Positions 9,545 through 18,695 of a stretch of 64,000 nt of DNA are shown in pieces. The position numbers were made by a program, and so were the translations under genes. The notes beneath the pieces were generated by a model. That model searched no databases. It had not been told where the DNA came from and saw nothing but the letters and a program-made list of their open reading frames with translations. Numbering within the stretch: position 1 is the first letter of the stretch; every line of letters starts with the position of its first letter. The stretch comes from Desulfobulbaceae bacterium (GTDB taxonomy: Bacteria; Desulfobacterota; Desulfobulbia; Desulfobulbales; Desulfocapsaceae): the NCBI GenBank assembly GCA_019163335.1, contig JAFLKM010000002.1, forward strand, positions 62,001-126,000, read 5' to 3'.

Positions 9545-9601
9545 GGTTTCGGGCGATTCGAGCTGTTGCATTGAATCGCGACGAAACCTGCTGTTTTTTT
9601 T
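9545..9601 (+). terminator. Hairpin plus T-tract inside the hydrogenase-Hdr operon
   Basis: GGTTTCG-g-GCGATTC (9545-9559) pairs with GAATCGC-ga-CGAAACC (9573-9588), followed by tgctg and eight T residues. It sits between the HdrD-like and hdrA genes, which otherwise look like one operon. It may cause partial termination or protect an RNA end. Confidence 0.7.
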
Positions 9602-9638
9602 ATAAAGTATTGAAGAAATAATAAAGAGGAGACAATTC

Positions 9639-12600
9639 ATGCTGGACAATAAAAAAGTTGGATCGGTGATGATTGTGGGGGGGGGAGTCACGGGAATGCA
9701 GGCAGCCCTGGATCTTGCTGATTCCGGATACTATGTGTATCTCGTTGAAAAATCGGGTGCCATTGGTGGCGCCATGGCTCAACTGGATAAGACCTTTCCC
9801 ACGAATGATTGCTCGATGTGAATTATCGCGCCAAAGTTGGTTGAGTGCGGTCGGCACTTAAATATTAAGCTTATGACCCTCAGCGAAGTTACCAATATCG
9901 CTGGAAATGCCGGTAATTTTCAGGTCACGGTGAAGGAAGCTCCACGTTACGTGGATGTGGAAAAATGTATTGCCTGTGGGGCTTGTACGGAAAAATGCCC
10001 GAAAAAGGTGGATAGCGAATACAATGCAGGCACTGGAAAAAGAAAAGCAATTTATGTCAAGTACGCCCAGGCTGTTCCGCTGAAGTATCAGATTGATCCT
10101 GAGGCCTGTATCTGGCTCAAGAAGCCTGGTGCCTGTGGGTTTTGTCAAACAGTGTGTGACGCTGGTGCCATTAATTTCAATGATACCGAGAAAATCCACG
10201 AAATCAACGTTGGCGCAGTAGTTCTGGCGCCAGGCTTTGAATCGTTTGATCCCACGGAAGCCAAGGTTTGGGGTTACGGTGTTCAACCCAATGTCATCAC
10301 GGCTATGCAGCTGGAGCGCTATTTGTCGGCTTCCGGTCCAACGGAAGGACATCTGGTCCGTCCTTCTGATCATAAGGCGGTCAATAAAGTCGCTTTTCTG
10401 CAGTGTGTCGGTTCCCGCGATGAAAATCTCTGCGGCAACGGCTATTGTTCTTCGGTCTGCTGTATGTACGCCATCAAGGAAGCGGTTATCGCCAAAGACC
10501 ATGTTCCCGGCCTGTCTGCGACCATTTTCTATATGGATATGCGGACTCATGGCAAGGAATTTGAGCGCTATCTGGAACGGGCAAAATCCGATTCAGGTGT
10601 GCGGTTTGTCCGTTGTCGGGTGAACGGCGTGGAATCCGAAGGCAATACGAACGATCTGCGTATCCGCTATGTTAATGAGCAGGGTCGTCAGATTGAAGAG
10701 TTTTTTGATATGGTTGTCTTGTCCGTCGGACTCCAGACTCCGAAGCATGTCTTGGCCCTGGCAGAGACTGCCGGTATTCAGATGACCGCAGATAAATTTG
10801 CGGCAACTTCTGATTTTGCTCCTGTCCAGACTTCGCGGGAAGGTATTTTTACCTGCGGTGCCTTTGCCGGTCCGAAGGATATTCCGCAATCAGTGGTGGA
10901 AGGTTCAGCCGCTGCTGCTGCAGTCGCCGATCTTTTGGCCCCTGTCCGGCATCAGTTGTCAACGGAGGCGACCTTTCCTACGGAAAAAGATATCTCCACT
11001 GACGAACCGCGTGTGGGTGTCTTTATCTGTCATTGCGGCTCCAACATTGCCAGTGTCGTTGATGTTGCCAAGGTTGAAGAGTATGCCGCGACCCTGCCCC
11101 ATGTTACATATGTTGAGCGCAACCTGTTCTCCTGTTCGCAGGACACCCAGGATATGATTGTTAAACGTATTCAGGAGCAGAATCTCAACCGTATAGTTAT
11201 TGCGGCCTGTACCCCAAGGACCCACGAACCCTTGTTCCGTGAAACCCTGAAGGCGGCAGGACTCAACGAGTATCTGGTGGAGATGGCAAATATCAGGAAT
11301 CACAACTCCTGGGTTCATACCAAAGATCCAGTCCATGCCACCGCCAAGGCCAAAGATCTGGTGCGGATGGCTGCTGCCAAGGTCACTTTCTGTACCGCAC
11401 TGAAACCAATTTCAGTGCCAATTACTCAGAAAGGTTTGGTGATTGGTGGCGGGGTGGCTGGCATGACCGCAGCGCTGAATCTTGCCGAACAGGGATTTGA
11501 GGTCCATTTGGTTGAACGGACCGACACCCTCGGCGGCAATGCCCTGTATCTGAAGCATACCTGGTCAGGGGAGCATATTCCCACTCAGGTGAAAAAACTT
11601 ATTGATAACGTTATGAGCAATGACAAGGTCATCATTCATAAAGAGTCTGAAATCAGTAAGGTTGAAGGTTTTGTTGGTAATTTCGAGACCACCATCAAAA
11701 ACAGAGACGGAGGAACAAAAGTCATTGCACACGGTATCGGCATTATTGCCACCGGGGCTGGGATTATGACTCCTGATGAGTATTGTTATCAGACCAGTAA
11801 GCGGGTTGTTACTTCCGTGGAGTTCGACAGGCTGCATGAGTTGAAGGAAAAGCATGTCCGAGCTGCCAATAGTTTTGTCTTCATTCAGTGTGTTGGTTCC
11901 CGCGAGGGCGATGCAATGTACTGCTCCAAGGTCTGTTGTACCCATTCGGTCCAGTCGGCCATCGAGATAAAGGAAGAAGATCCGTCACGCAATGTTTACA
12001 TTCTTTATCGTGACATGCGGACCTATGGCCAGCGTGAAAAGCTCTACCGTCAGGCTCGTCAGATGGGGATTATCTTTATCAATTACGAGCTGCACGGGAA
12101 ACCCCAGGTCATTGATAAGGGAGACAAAATGGAGGTTATGGTTCATGACCATATTCTTCATAGGCCATTGAAGATCGAGGCTGATATTGTGATCCTTGCC
12201 ACTGCAATCCGGCCTCAAACAGATGCCAAAGATTTGGCCAACCTCTTTAAGGTTCCGGTCGATGGCGATGGTTTCTTCCTCGAGGCCCATGCTAAGCTGC
12301 GGCCGGTTGATTTCTCCACAGACGGTATGTACGTTGCCGGCCTGGCCCATTATCCTAAACCCATTGAGGAGGCAGTAGCGCAAGCGCTGGCCGCTTCGGC
12401 ACGGGCCGCGACCCTTTTGTCGAAGAAGGAAGTGTCCCTCGATGCGATCAAGGCAACAGTCGATCCGGATTTCTGTGATGGCTGTGCGCTCTGTATTGAT
12501 GTCTGTCCTTTCCATGCCATCACTCTGGTAACGAAGGAAGTGGATGGGAAAGTTGGAAAACTGATCAGTGTTAACAAGGCGAAGTGCAAGGGCTGTGGTC

Positions 12601-12695
12601 TGTGTCAGGGAACCTGTCCGAAACGTGGCGTGTATGTCGGCGGGTTTACCATGCAGCAGATCAGCAGTCAGATTGAGGCAGCCTTGGCGGTCTGA
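9639..12695 (+). CDS. hdrA: Heterodisulfide reductase subunit A, selenocysteine-containing
   Basis: Read through TGA 9819-9821 as Sec61, the protein is 1018 residues. HdrA is the FAD-binding, electron-bifurcating core of Hdr complexes in the cytoplasm. Seen: an N-terminal FAD motif [33 protein letters not shown] with Sec in place of the usual second Cys, an [4Fe-4S] motif [12 protein letters not shown], and a second FAD/NAD-type domain with [19 protein letters not shown] (about residue 605). Two C-terminal ferredoxin motifs follow: [12 protein letters not shown] and [12 protein letters not shown]. It is longer than the all-Cys HdrA here (675 residues) because it has a doubled oxidoreductase core. 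AGAGGAGACAATTC precedes the ATG. The true continuity across the TGA is supported by conservation on both sides. Confidence 0.93.
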
Positions 12696-12750
12696 TGTTC
12701 CATGATCAGACTACTGAAACAAACTGTGAATAGAATAAGGAGTTGATACT

Positions 12751-13170
12751 ATGAGTTTTGAGCCGAAAATCATTGCATTTTGCTGCAACTGGTGCTCGTA
12801 TGCCGCCGCTGATCTGGCTGGTATATCCAGGATGCAGTACCCGCATAATGTGCGGATTATACGTGTGATGTGTTCCGGGATGGTTCATCCCGAGCTCGTC
12901 ATGGATGCTTTAGGGCAGGGTGCCGATGGGGTCATGATACTTGGCTGACACCTCGGAGAATGTCATTACCTGGATGGTAATTATAAAGCAATGAGTCGCT
13001 CCAACATGATCGTAGAATTGTTGGAGGATTTTGGATATGAAAGTGACAGGTTTGAAATATCCTGGGTTTCATCCGCTGAGCCGGATAAGTTTGTCAAGGC
13101 AGTTACAGACATGACAAACCGTATTAAGCGCTTGGGGCCGATTAACAGTCAGAATGCCGATGCGGCATAA
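12751..13170 (+). CDS. mvhD: Hydrogenase iron-sulfur subunit MvhD, selenocysteine-containing
   Basis: MvhD carries electrons from the hydrogenase to HdrA through a [2Fe-2S] cluster. Read through TGA 12946-12948 as Sec66, the protein is 139 residues, the normal family length. Seen: [15 protein letters not shown] at the N-terminus and [15 protein letters not shown], where the paralogue at 52087-52515 has GGCHFGDCHY. A Sec at this position is known in VhuD of some methanogens. RBS AAGGAG lies 8 bases before the ATG. Mistaking TGA for a stop would give a 65-residue fragment without the second half of the cluster site. Confidence 0.93.
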
Positions 13171-13181
13171 AGGAGGACGAT

Positions 13182-14123
13182 ATGGGTGTAACTACCGCTT
13201 TGGAATGGTTGAGTTCATGTTCCGGCTGCGAGATTTCGATCCTCAACATTGGCGAAGATCTTATCCCGATCATTACCGAAGCACTTGATATTGTTCATGC
13301 TCCGGTTTTGATGGACCACAAGTATTTTGGTCAGACCGGTGAAGGGACTGTGCTGACTATCCCCGAGGCAACGGTGGGAATTGTGACTGGCGGCGTGTCC
13401 AATCACGAGCATCTGGAAGTGTTGGAAGAGATGCGGCGAAAATGTACAGTGCTGATTGCCCTTGGGACTTGTGCAACTCATGGCGGGATTCCGGCATTGA
13501 TGAATGGTCAGAACCGGAAGGAGAGCTGGGAAGGGATTTATAAGACCAGAGGTACCGATCCTGGCGCCCAAGTTCCCACCATCGAGGTGCCTGCTCCCCT
13601 TGATCGGGTGTACGCCTGCGACGAGAAGGTGAAGATAGATATGCACGTTCCCGGTTGTCCGCCGAACCCTGCTCATATTGCTGAGGCTATTATTTCGCTT
13701 TTGGAAAATCGTCCGGCGGTACTGCCAACCAAGAGTGTTTGCGATACCTGTCCGACCAGACGGGAAGGCAAGGGCGAAGTGCACATGTTAAAACGTTTTC
13801 TTACCAATGCAGAGTTCAATCCCACCGAGCCGATCAGTGAAATGCGCTGTCTTCTTGAACAGGGGTATCTTTGTATGGGGCCGGTCACCGCCGCTGGCTG
13901 TGCTAAACGCGGTGCGCCAAGTTGTATTTCGGCGCGGGTGCCTTGTCGGGGCTGTTTTGGCCCGGTTCGCAGGGAGGGGAATCAGTTGCTTGATATGATG
14001 AATGCCCTGGCGAGCAATGGCATTGACTATAATTCTGTTATTGACCGTCGCTCCCTGCTTCGCTTCTCGGGAGCCCACGGATTGCTAAAGCCGTTAATAA
14101 AAAAAGAAGTTGAGGAGGAATAA
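13182..14123 (+). CDS. mvhG: F420-non-reducing-type hydrogenase small subunit
   Basis: The 313-residue protein is the small, Fe-S cluster-bearing subunit of a group 3 cytoplasmic [NiFe] hydrogenase. It starts with the proximal cluster motif LSSCSGCEISIL. Further cluster ligands are in ALGTCATHGG, HVPGCPPNPAHI, VCDTCPTRREG, EQGYLCMGPVT and SARVPCRGCFGP. There is no twin-arginine leader, so it stays in the cytoplasm. The RBS AAAGGAGGACGAT is strong. The large subunit starts two bases after its stop. Confidence 0.93.
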   Translation: MGVTTALEWLSSCSGCEISILNIGEDLIPIITEALDIVHAPVLMDHKYFGQTGEGTVLTIPEATVGIVTGGVSNHEHLEVLEEMRRKCTVLIALGTCATHGGIPALMNGQNRKESWEGIYKTRGTDPGAQVPTIEVPAPLDRVYACDEKVKIDMHVPGCPPNPAHIAEAIISLLENRPAVLPTKSVCDTCPTRREGKGEVHMLKRFLTNAEFNPTEPISEMRCLLEQGYLCMGPVTAAGCAKRGAPSCISARVPCRGCFGPVRREGNQLLDMMNALASNGIDYNSVIDRRSLLRFSGAHGLLKPLIKKEVEEE

Positions 14124-14125
14124 AA

Positions 14126-15574
14126 ATGGGAACTGTATTAAATATTGCGCCGGTTTCCCGCATTGAAGGACATGCCAAAATTGCCATACATCTCGATGAT
14201 GCCGGCAATGTGGAGGATGCATTCCTTCATATCCAGTCTTTGCGCGGGTTTGAAAAATTTATCGAGGGACGTCCGGCTGAGGAAGTTCCGCGGATTGTCA
14301 ACCGGATCTGCGGCATCTGCCCGTGGATGCATCATCTTGCCTCAAACAAGGCGGTTGATGGATGCTTTGGGGTTACTCCGACTCCCACAGGTCATAAGCT
14401 GAGGGAAATGTGTCAGGTCTTGGCCCATATCAATGACAAGATCCTACATTTCTTTTTCCTCGCTGCCCCGGATTTCGTGCTGGGGCCGGATGCGGATTAT
14501 TCGGTGCGGAACGTTATCGGTATCGTCAAGGCTGCACCGGAATTGGCAACCCAGGTGGTAAAGATGCGTCAGCTCGGGCAGATGATGCTCGAGCGCTTTG
14601 CCGGTAAGGCAATTCATCCGATCGCTGGTGTGGTAGGTGGTTTTGCTAAGCCATTGCTGGAGCAGGAGCGATTGGATTTATTGACTGATTGCAGAACATT
14701 GCTCGATTTCGCCTGTTATACCCTGGATTTCGCCAAGGCGAACGTTTTCTCCAAATACCTTGATGTTATCTGCAGTCTTGGGGTGATTACTACCGGCTTC
14801 CTTGGCACCGTTGATCGTGTGGATGGTTCCATGCGGTTGTATGACGGTAAGCAGCGCCTGATGAAGGCCGATGGTACGTATGTCGACTTTGAGGGTGAGG
14901 ACTACGGCAATTATCTGGGTGAACATGTTGAGCCTTGGGCCTATTCAAAAATGCCTTATGCCAAATCCTGGAATGAAGGATTTGATCTGAATCTGGATGC
15001 CCCGAAAGGGATCTACCGTGCCAATACCCTGGCCAGGATCAACGTCTGTGATAAGATGTCGACCCCCAAAGCCCAGGCTGCTTTGGAAGAGTTCCGGGCA
15101 ACGTTTGGCCGTCCAGCCCAAGCGACGCTTCTGTATCATTATGCCCGTCTGATCGAATTGATCTATTCCTGTGAGCGGACGATCGAACTGCTCGAATGGG
15201 AAGGCATCACTGATACCAATGTCCGCGCTAAGGTTGAGCCTAAGGCCGGACGTGGCGTAGGTATTGTCGAAGCACCGCGTGGCACTCTGATTCATGATTA
15301 TGTAACGGATGCCAATGGATGCATTGAAAGTGCCAACCTGATCGTCGGGACCACTCATAATATCGCGCCCATGAATATGAGCGTAAAACAGGCCGCAACG
15401 ATGTTGATTAAAGATGGTAAGTATGATCAGGGACTGCTGAATCGGGTGGAGATGGCCGTCAGGGCCTACGACCCCTGAATGTCCTGCGCAACCCACCGCC
15501 TGGATGGCGGCATCCCAATGTCAGTAAGCATCGTCAATGCAAAAGGTAAAGAGATCGATCACATTACCAATTGA
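14126..15574 (+). CDS. mvhA: [NiFeSe] hydrogenase large subunit, selenocysteine in the active site
   Basis: The catalytic subunit that splits or makes H2. The N-terminal metal ligand motif is RICGICPWMHH (about residue 61). The C-terminal motif is DPUMSCATH: TGA 15476-15478 is read as Sec451, the position of the first Ni-binding cysteine in other enzymes, followed by Cys454 and His457. After His457 the frame continues 25 residues to TGA 15572-15574, the tail normally removed by the maturation protease. Stopping at 15478 would remove half of the nickel site, so readthrough is the only sensible reading. VhuU of methanogens has the same DPUxxCxxH motif on a separate peptide; here it is in one chain. 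A strong terminator follows. Confidence 0.95.
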
Positions 15575-15577
15575 TGT

Positions 15578-15617
15578 AAAAAAACAGGGAGACCCGCTCC
15601 TGGGTCTCCCTGTTTTT
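15578..15617. terminator. Strong bidirectional terminator after the [NiFeSe] operon
   Basis: AAAAACAGGGAGACCC, loop GCTCCT, then GGGTCTCCCTGTTTTT: a 16-base stem of which the ends form the T and A tracts. It lies just past the stop of the large subunit, which supports the reading that the gene ends at 15574. Confidence 0.92.
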
Positions 15618-15636
15618 CTGGTCAGCAGTTGAGGGC

Positions 15637-15658
15637 CTCTTCGTAAGAGATTTTTTTT
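15637..15658 (+). terminator. Second small hairpin with T-tract
   Basis: CTCTT-cgt-AAGAG followed by A and eight T residues. It probably backs up the preceding terminator. The stem is only five pairs. Confidence 0.5.
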
Positions 15659-15763
15659 ATTTATTATTGAGCTGAAGAATGCGAAGAATATCCTGCGAAG
15701 GAGACGCTATTTTTTGCTGACTCATCTTTCGGAACAGCGAATGTTCGAGATAAGGAGAAAAAA

Positions 15764-16018
15764 ATGTCAGATACACCAGAAAAAGCAGCACGTCATCAAG
15801 TACGTGCAGAGAATCCGTCCGGAGCATGTGGCCATATTGAGCACATGACTATTGATCAATTGAGAGCACGTGCGGTAAGCGAAGATTTTGACGCGACGTG
15901 CCCGGCCTGTGGATTATTTCATCTGACTCAGGCGGAAATAGACAAATTGAACAGTGAGAAAGTCACTGAGTCGGATCATTATATTGCGATGAAGAATGCG
16001 GCGGAAGACAAGCCCTGA
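15764..16018 (+). CDS. Small conserved-looking protein with a CPAC motif
   Basis: 84 residues, hydrophilic, with a Cys pair in ATCPACGLFHLT (about residues 46-55) and a further Cys in PSGACGHIEH; these may bind a metal. I do not recognise the family. AAGGAGAAAAAA before the ATG is an excellent ribosome binding site, and a terminator follows about 80 bases after the stop, so it is a real single-gene unit. It lies directly behind the hydrogenase operon but is separated by terminators, so a shared function is not shown. Confidence 0.7.
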   Translation: MSDTPEKAARHQVRAENPSGACGHIEHMTIDQLRARAVSEDFDATCPACGLFHLTQAEIDKLNSEKVTESDHYIAMKNAAEDKP

Positions 16019-16100
16019 TTGTTTTTGGTTGGCGGTCTGCTGTCATTTCAGCTGATCTCGCCAATCTCGACAGTTCAACTTCATAGAAAAAAACAGTGAG

Positions 16101-16138
16101 AACCGGATGAGGCCAATAAGGCTTCATCCGGTTTTTTT
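16101..16138. terminator. Terminator after the CPAC small gene
   Basis: AACCGGATGA-GGCC, loop, GGC-TTCATCCGGTT followed by T residues; an A-tract on the other side makes it work for the minus strand as well (NifU-like gene). Confidence 0.9.
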
Positions 16139-16204
16139 GTGTGAACAAGGATGAGCCCCGAGAGATGTTGATTTTCCGCACCTACTCATTGCTCCGAAAA
16201 AGGT

Positions 16205-16627
16205 TCAAGGACGGTGGCAGCAGACGGGGCCCTGTTTGGTAAGATAATTTTTTATTGCCATTTGTAGTGTCGTTTCAGCAAGTTGCGCGCAGTGAAGATG
16301 GGTCTCAGGCAATTGACCCACCTCCTCCATGATGGTGATCATATTGATTTTTCGGAGTTGATCAATCTCCTTGTTGCGGGAGAGCATCGCCGCTGCCTCG
16401 AGGCATGCCTTGCTGAACGAGCAGCCATTGGTCCAGGTGGAGGTATTGCAGACCCGGCCATCCTTGAATTGCAGAGCGATTTCCATGGTGTCGCCACAGT
16501 TGCCGGTAATTCTGGCGCTGCCGTCCGGGGCTTCGATTTGTTTATTGGTGAGATAATGAAAACCAAACCAGCACAGGGCAAGCAGGAGAAGAACGAAAAA
16601 AGCGAGGAGGATGTGAAGGATTTCCAT
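16205..16627 (-). CDS. Membrane-anchored NifU/IscU-like protein
   Basis: 140 residues. Residues 4-26 form one hydrophobic segment (LHILLAFFVLLLLALCWFGFHY). The rest matches the NifU N-terminal/IscU scaffold pattern with three cysteine positions: ITGNCGDTMEI, NGCSFSKACLEA and THLHCAQLAE. In IscU these three cysteines hold a nascent Fe-S cluster. A membrane anchor on such a scaffold is uncommon. The C-terminus CCHRP adds two cysteines. It is single and not beside iscS. An Fe-S or metal-handling role at the membrane is inferred; another use of the fold is possible. Confidence 0.75.
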   Translation of the reverse strand: MEILHILLAFFVLLLLALCWFGFHYLTNKQIEAPDGSARITGNCGDTMEIALQFKDGRVCNTSTWTNGCSFSKACLEAAAMLSRNKEIDQLRKINMITIMEEVGQLPETHLHCAQLAETTLQMAIKNYLTKQGPVCCHRP

Positions 16628-17123
16628 GGGGATTGTTAGAAATGGTATAAGTTAGAGGGATAACAGGCAGTTTACTCTTTGCCCAATCCAGTCTCCGTCC
16701 CATCACGGGACAGGCCATATCGGATTATATCCTGATTTTGAATGGAATTCATATCGGAAATGAAGGAAGAGTTCCCGGACCTGCTCCTTTGATTTGGCAG
16801 AACAGTATGAACGCCATTGTATAAAAGCATACTTTTGGTTCCAACTCAACTCTTTCGGTAAAACGTCGCTGTACAGTTGTCCGATGAATCCTTTTCAGTT
16901 GAGAAACCACGAAATAACCAGACAAAATGACTCGCCTGTCAAAGAGAGCTGTTTCATTTTGTCCTAAGGGACTATAAGGTATTTTCATCGACGATGCACA
17001 GAGGGGTAACGGGCAATTTTTTTTCCTGGGCCCCATTTGGCTTTTTTTTGTTGAGTCATATTGTCCTCTTTGCTGCGAGGAGAATACCATCTAATTTCTA
17101 ATAATAACAGGTTGTTATATTGT

Positions 17124-17140
17124 TGGCACATATATTGCTT
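17124..17140 (+). promoter_or_regulatory. Sigma54-type -24/-12 promoter
   Basis: TGGCAC at 17124-17129, five bases, TTGCTT at 17135-17140. This matches TGGCAC-N5-TTGCW exactly. The next plus-strand gene starts 350 bases further (17492). No activator binding site was identified. Confidence 0.65.
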
Positions 17141-17275
17141 AAAAAAATTGGCACATTATACAATGGTGCCCGGCAATTTTTGTGAGAAATTCCAGGCTGT
17201 CAGCATTGAAGCAGGAAGGAGTCAATCAAATATCCTTGCTTTCCTGACCGGATTTTGTTACGGAAATCCATTGTC

Positions 17276-17354
17276 TTAGTGACTTGCAGATCCTTTTCTT
17301 GTTTTTTTGTAAGAAAATAATCTATGAAAGGCACTTATCTCGTTCATCGGGATT
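17276..17354 (-). repeat. Hairpin repeat, copy D
   Basis: On the minus strand it begins CCCGATGAACGAGATAAG, then TGCCTTTCATAGAT, an internal stem with AAAAAAACAAGAAAA, and ends near GCAAGTCAC. It shares the order and most bases with copies at 40472-40541, 56771-56846 and 61057-61132. It is the most diverged of the four. Confidence 0.75.
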
Positions 17355-17491
17355 AGATGAAATGTTTTTTCTTGTGCCGCTTGATCAGGGTAACACGAGA
17401 TGAAGCGGGTTAAAATCGTGTTTCCAGGGTACAGGGCTTGCAAATATCACCTGGAAGTCCAAAACGAATATTTACAGCCGGAATGAGGACT

Positions 17492-18475
17492 ATGAAAGAT
17501 CTCTCCACCAAATATCTTGGGTTGGAATTACAGTCTCCCCTTATTGTCGGGAGTTGCGGGCTGACAAAGACGGTTGAGTCCATTAAGCTCCTGGCAGAAA
17601 ATAAAGCTGGAGCCGTTGTCCTCAAGTCGCTCTTTGAAGAGCAGATTGAGGCTGAGCTCTCCCAAAATCTGGAAAGCTATCAGGCCGATTATCCTGACGC
17701 CTTTGACTATATCCGAAGCTATACTAGGGAAAATGCCCTGTCGGAGTATCTTGATCTCATTGCCGATGCCAAGAAAGCAGTGGATATCCCCATTATAGCC
17801 AGTATCAACTGTATCTCGGGCAGCGAATGGGTTGCCTTTGCCAAATCCCTTGAAAAGGCCGGTGCCGATGCCATAGAGCTGAATGTGTCACTGCTGCCGA
17901 GTGACCCCCGGATGAATAGTCAGGAGAGTGAGAGACATTATTTTGATATCGTCGAAAAGGTCAGCACCATTATCAGTATTCCCCTGTCTTTGAAAATGAG
18001 CAGTTACTCGTCGGCCCTTGCCAATCTGATTACCCGTTTAAGCTGGACCAACAAGGTGGCGGGATTTGTTCTATTTAACCGCTATTATCGTCCGGATGTT
18101 GATATTCAGAAGATGAAGGTGACCAAAGCGGATATCTTCAGCACACCATCGGAAATGACGGAATCTTTGCGCTGGATAGCCCTGCTTTCCGGTCAGGTTG
18201 AAAGGGATTTTGCTGCGTCCACGGGTGTGCACGACAGTGAGGGACTGATTAAGCATCTGCTGGTTGGTGCGGCGGCCGCTCAGGTGGTGACCGCTGTGTA
18301 CAAAAACGGACCCGGATATATTTCCACCATGTTGCAGGGCTTGGAAAACTGGATGGATGAGAAGGGTTTTGACCGGCTTGCTGATTTTCGTGGTTTTTTG
18401 AGCTACCGAAATGCGGAAAATCCGGCGGCCTTTGAGCGCATTCAGTTTATGAAGCAGTTTGGTGGTATTGCCTGA
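17492..18475 (+). CDS. Dihydroorotate dehydrogenase-like flavoprotein
   Basis: From the ATG at 17492 the protein is 327 residues, the usual size of the DHODH-like family. Motifs: KYLGLELQSPLIVGSCGLT at the start, SINCISGSEW and DAIELNVS in the middle, a C-terminal phosphate-binding segment with TGVHDSEGLIKHLLVGAAAAQVVTA, the FMN site of the TIM barrel. The catalytic base seen in true PyrD (Cys or Ser in an NxSxPN context) is not obvious, so a role in pyrimidine synthesis is doubtful. Another ATG at 17483 is possible. It stands alone upstream of rnf and may be linked to redox metabolism; this is a guess. Confidence 0.8.
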   Translation: MKDLSTKYLGLELQSPLIVGSCGLTKTVESIKLLAENKAGAVVLKSLFEEQIEAELSQNLESYQADYPDAFDYIRSYTRENALSEYLDLIADAKKAVDIPIIASINCISGSEWVAFAKSLEKAGADAIELNVSLLPSDPRMNSQESERHYFDIVEKVSTIISIPLSLKMSSYSSALANLITRLSWTNKVAGFVLFNRYYRPDVDIQKMKVTKADIFSTPSEMTESLRWIALLSGQVERDFAASTGVHDSEGLIKHLLVGAAAAQVVTAVYKNGPGYISTMLQGLENWMDEKGFDRLADFRGFLSYRNAENPAAFERIQFMKQFGGIA

Positions 18476-18695
18476 TTTTTTCAGCTTGCGCGCGACCATA
18501 CAAGAGCGAAATGGTTTTAACGAAGTAAAAAAGAGCTTTAGTTTTTAAGGTTTACGAGGTTGTACAACTGATCATGATACCTTCAACCCAGACAATCGAG
18601 ATCCGCTCCTTTTGGAAAAAGGTTACGCAACAAGGCTTTTCCAGGGGGCTATCAGGTTTCGGCGTCGCAGATTCTTCCAGGCAGCATCCAATATT

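Larger units (their letters stand above)
16640..17491. other. Intergenic region with promoter and repeat
   Basis: About 850 bases between the NifU-like gene and the dihydroorotate dehydrogenase-like gene. Short open frames here lack ribosome binding sites and family motifs and are not called. The region holds a sigma54-type promoter (17124-17140) and one copy of the hairpin repeat (17276-17354), listed separately. Confidence 0.6.

Noticed and set aside
9639-9821. A 60-residue truncated HdrA pseudogene
   Set aside because: Frame and motif continue after the TGA ([16 protein letters not shown]), and other TGAs in the same operon fall on cysteines too.
16749-17090. 113-codon minus-strand frame
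   Set aside because: Low-quality start, no motif, AT-rich intergenic composition.
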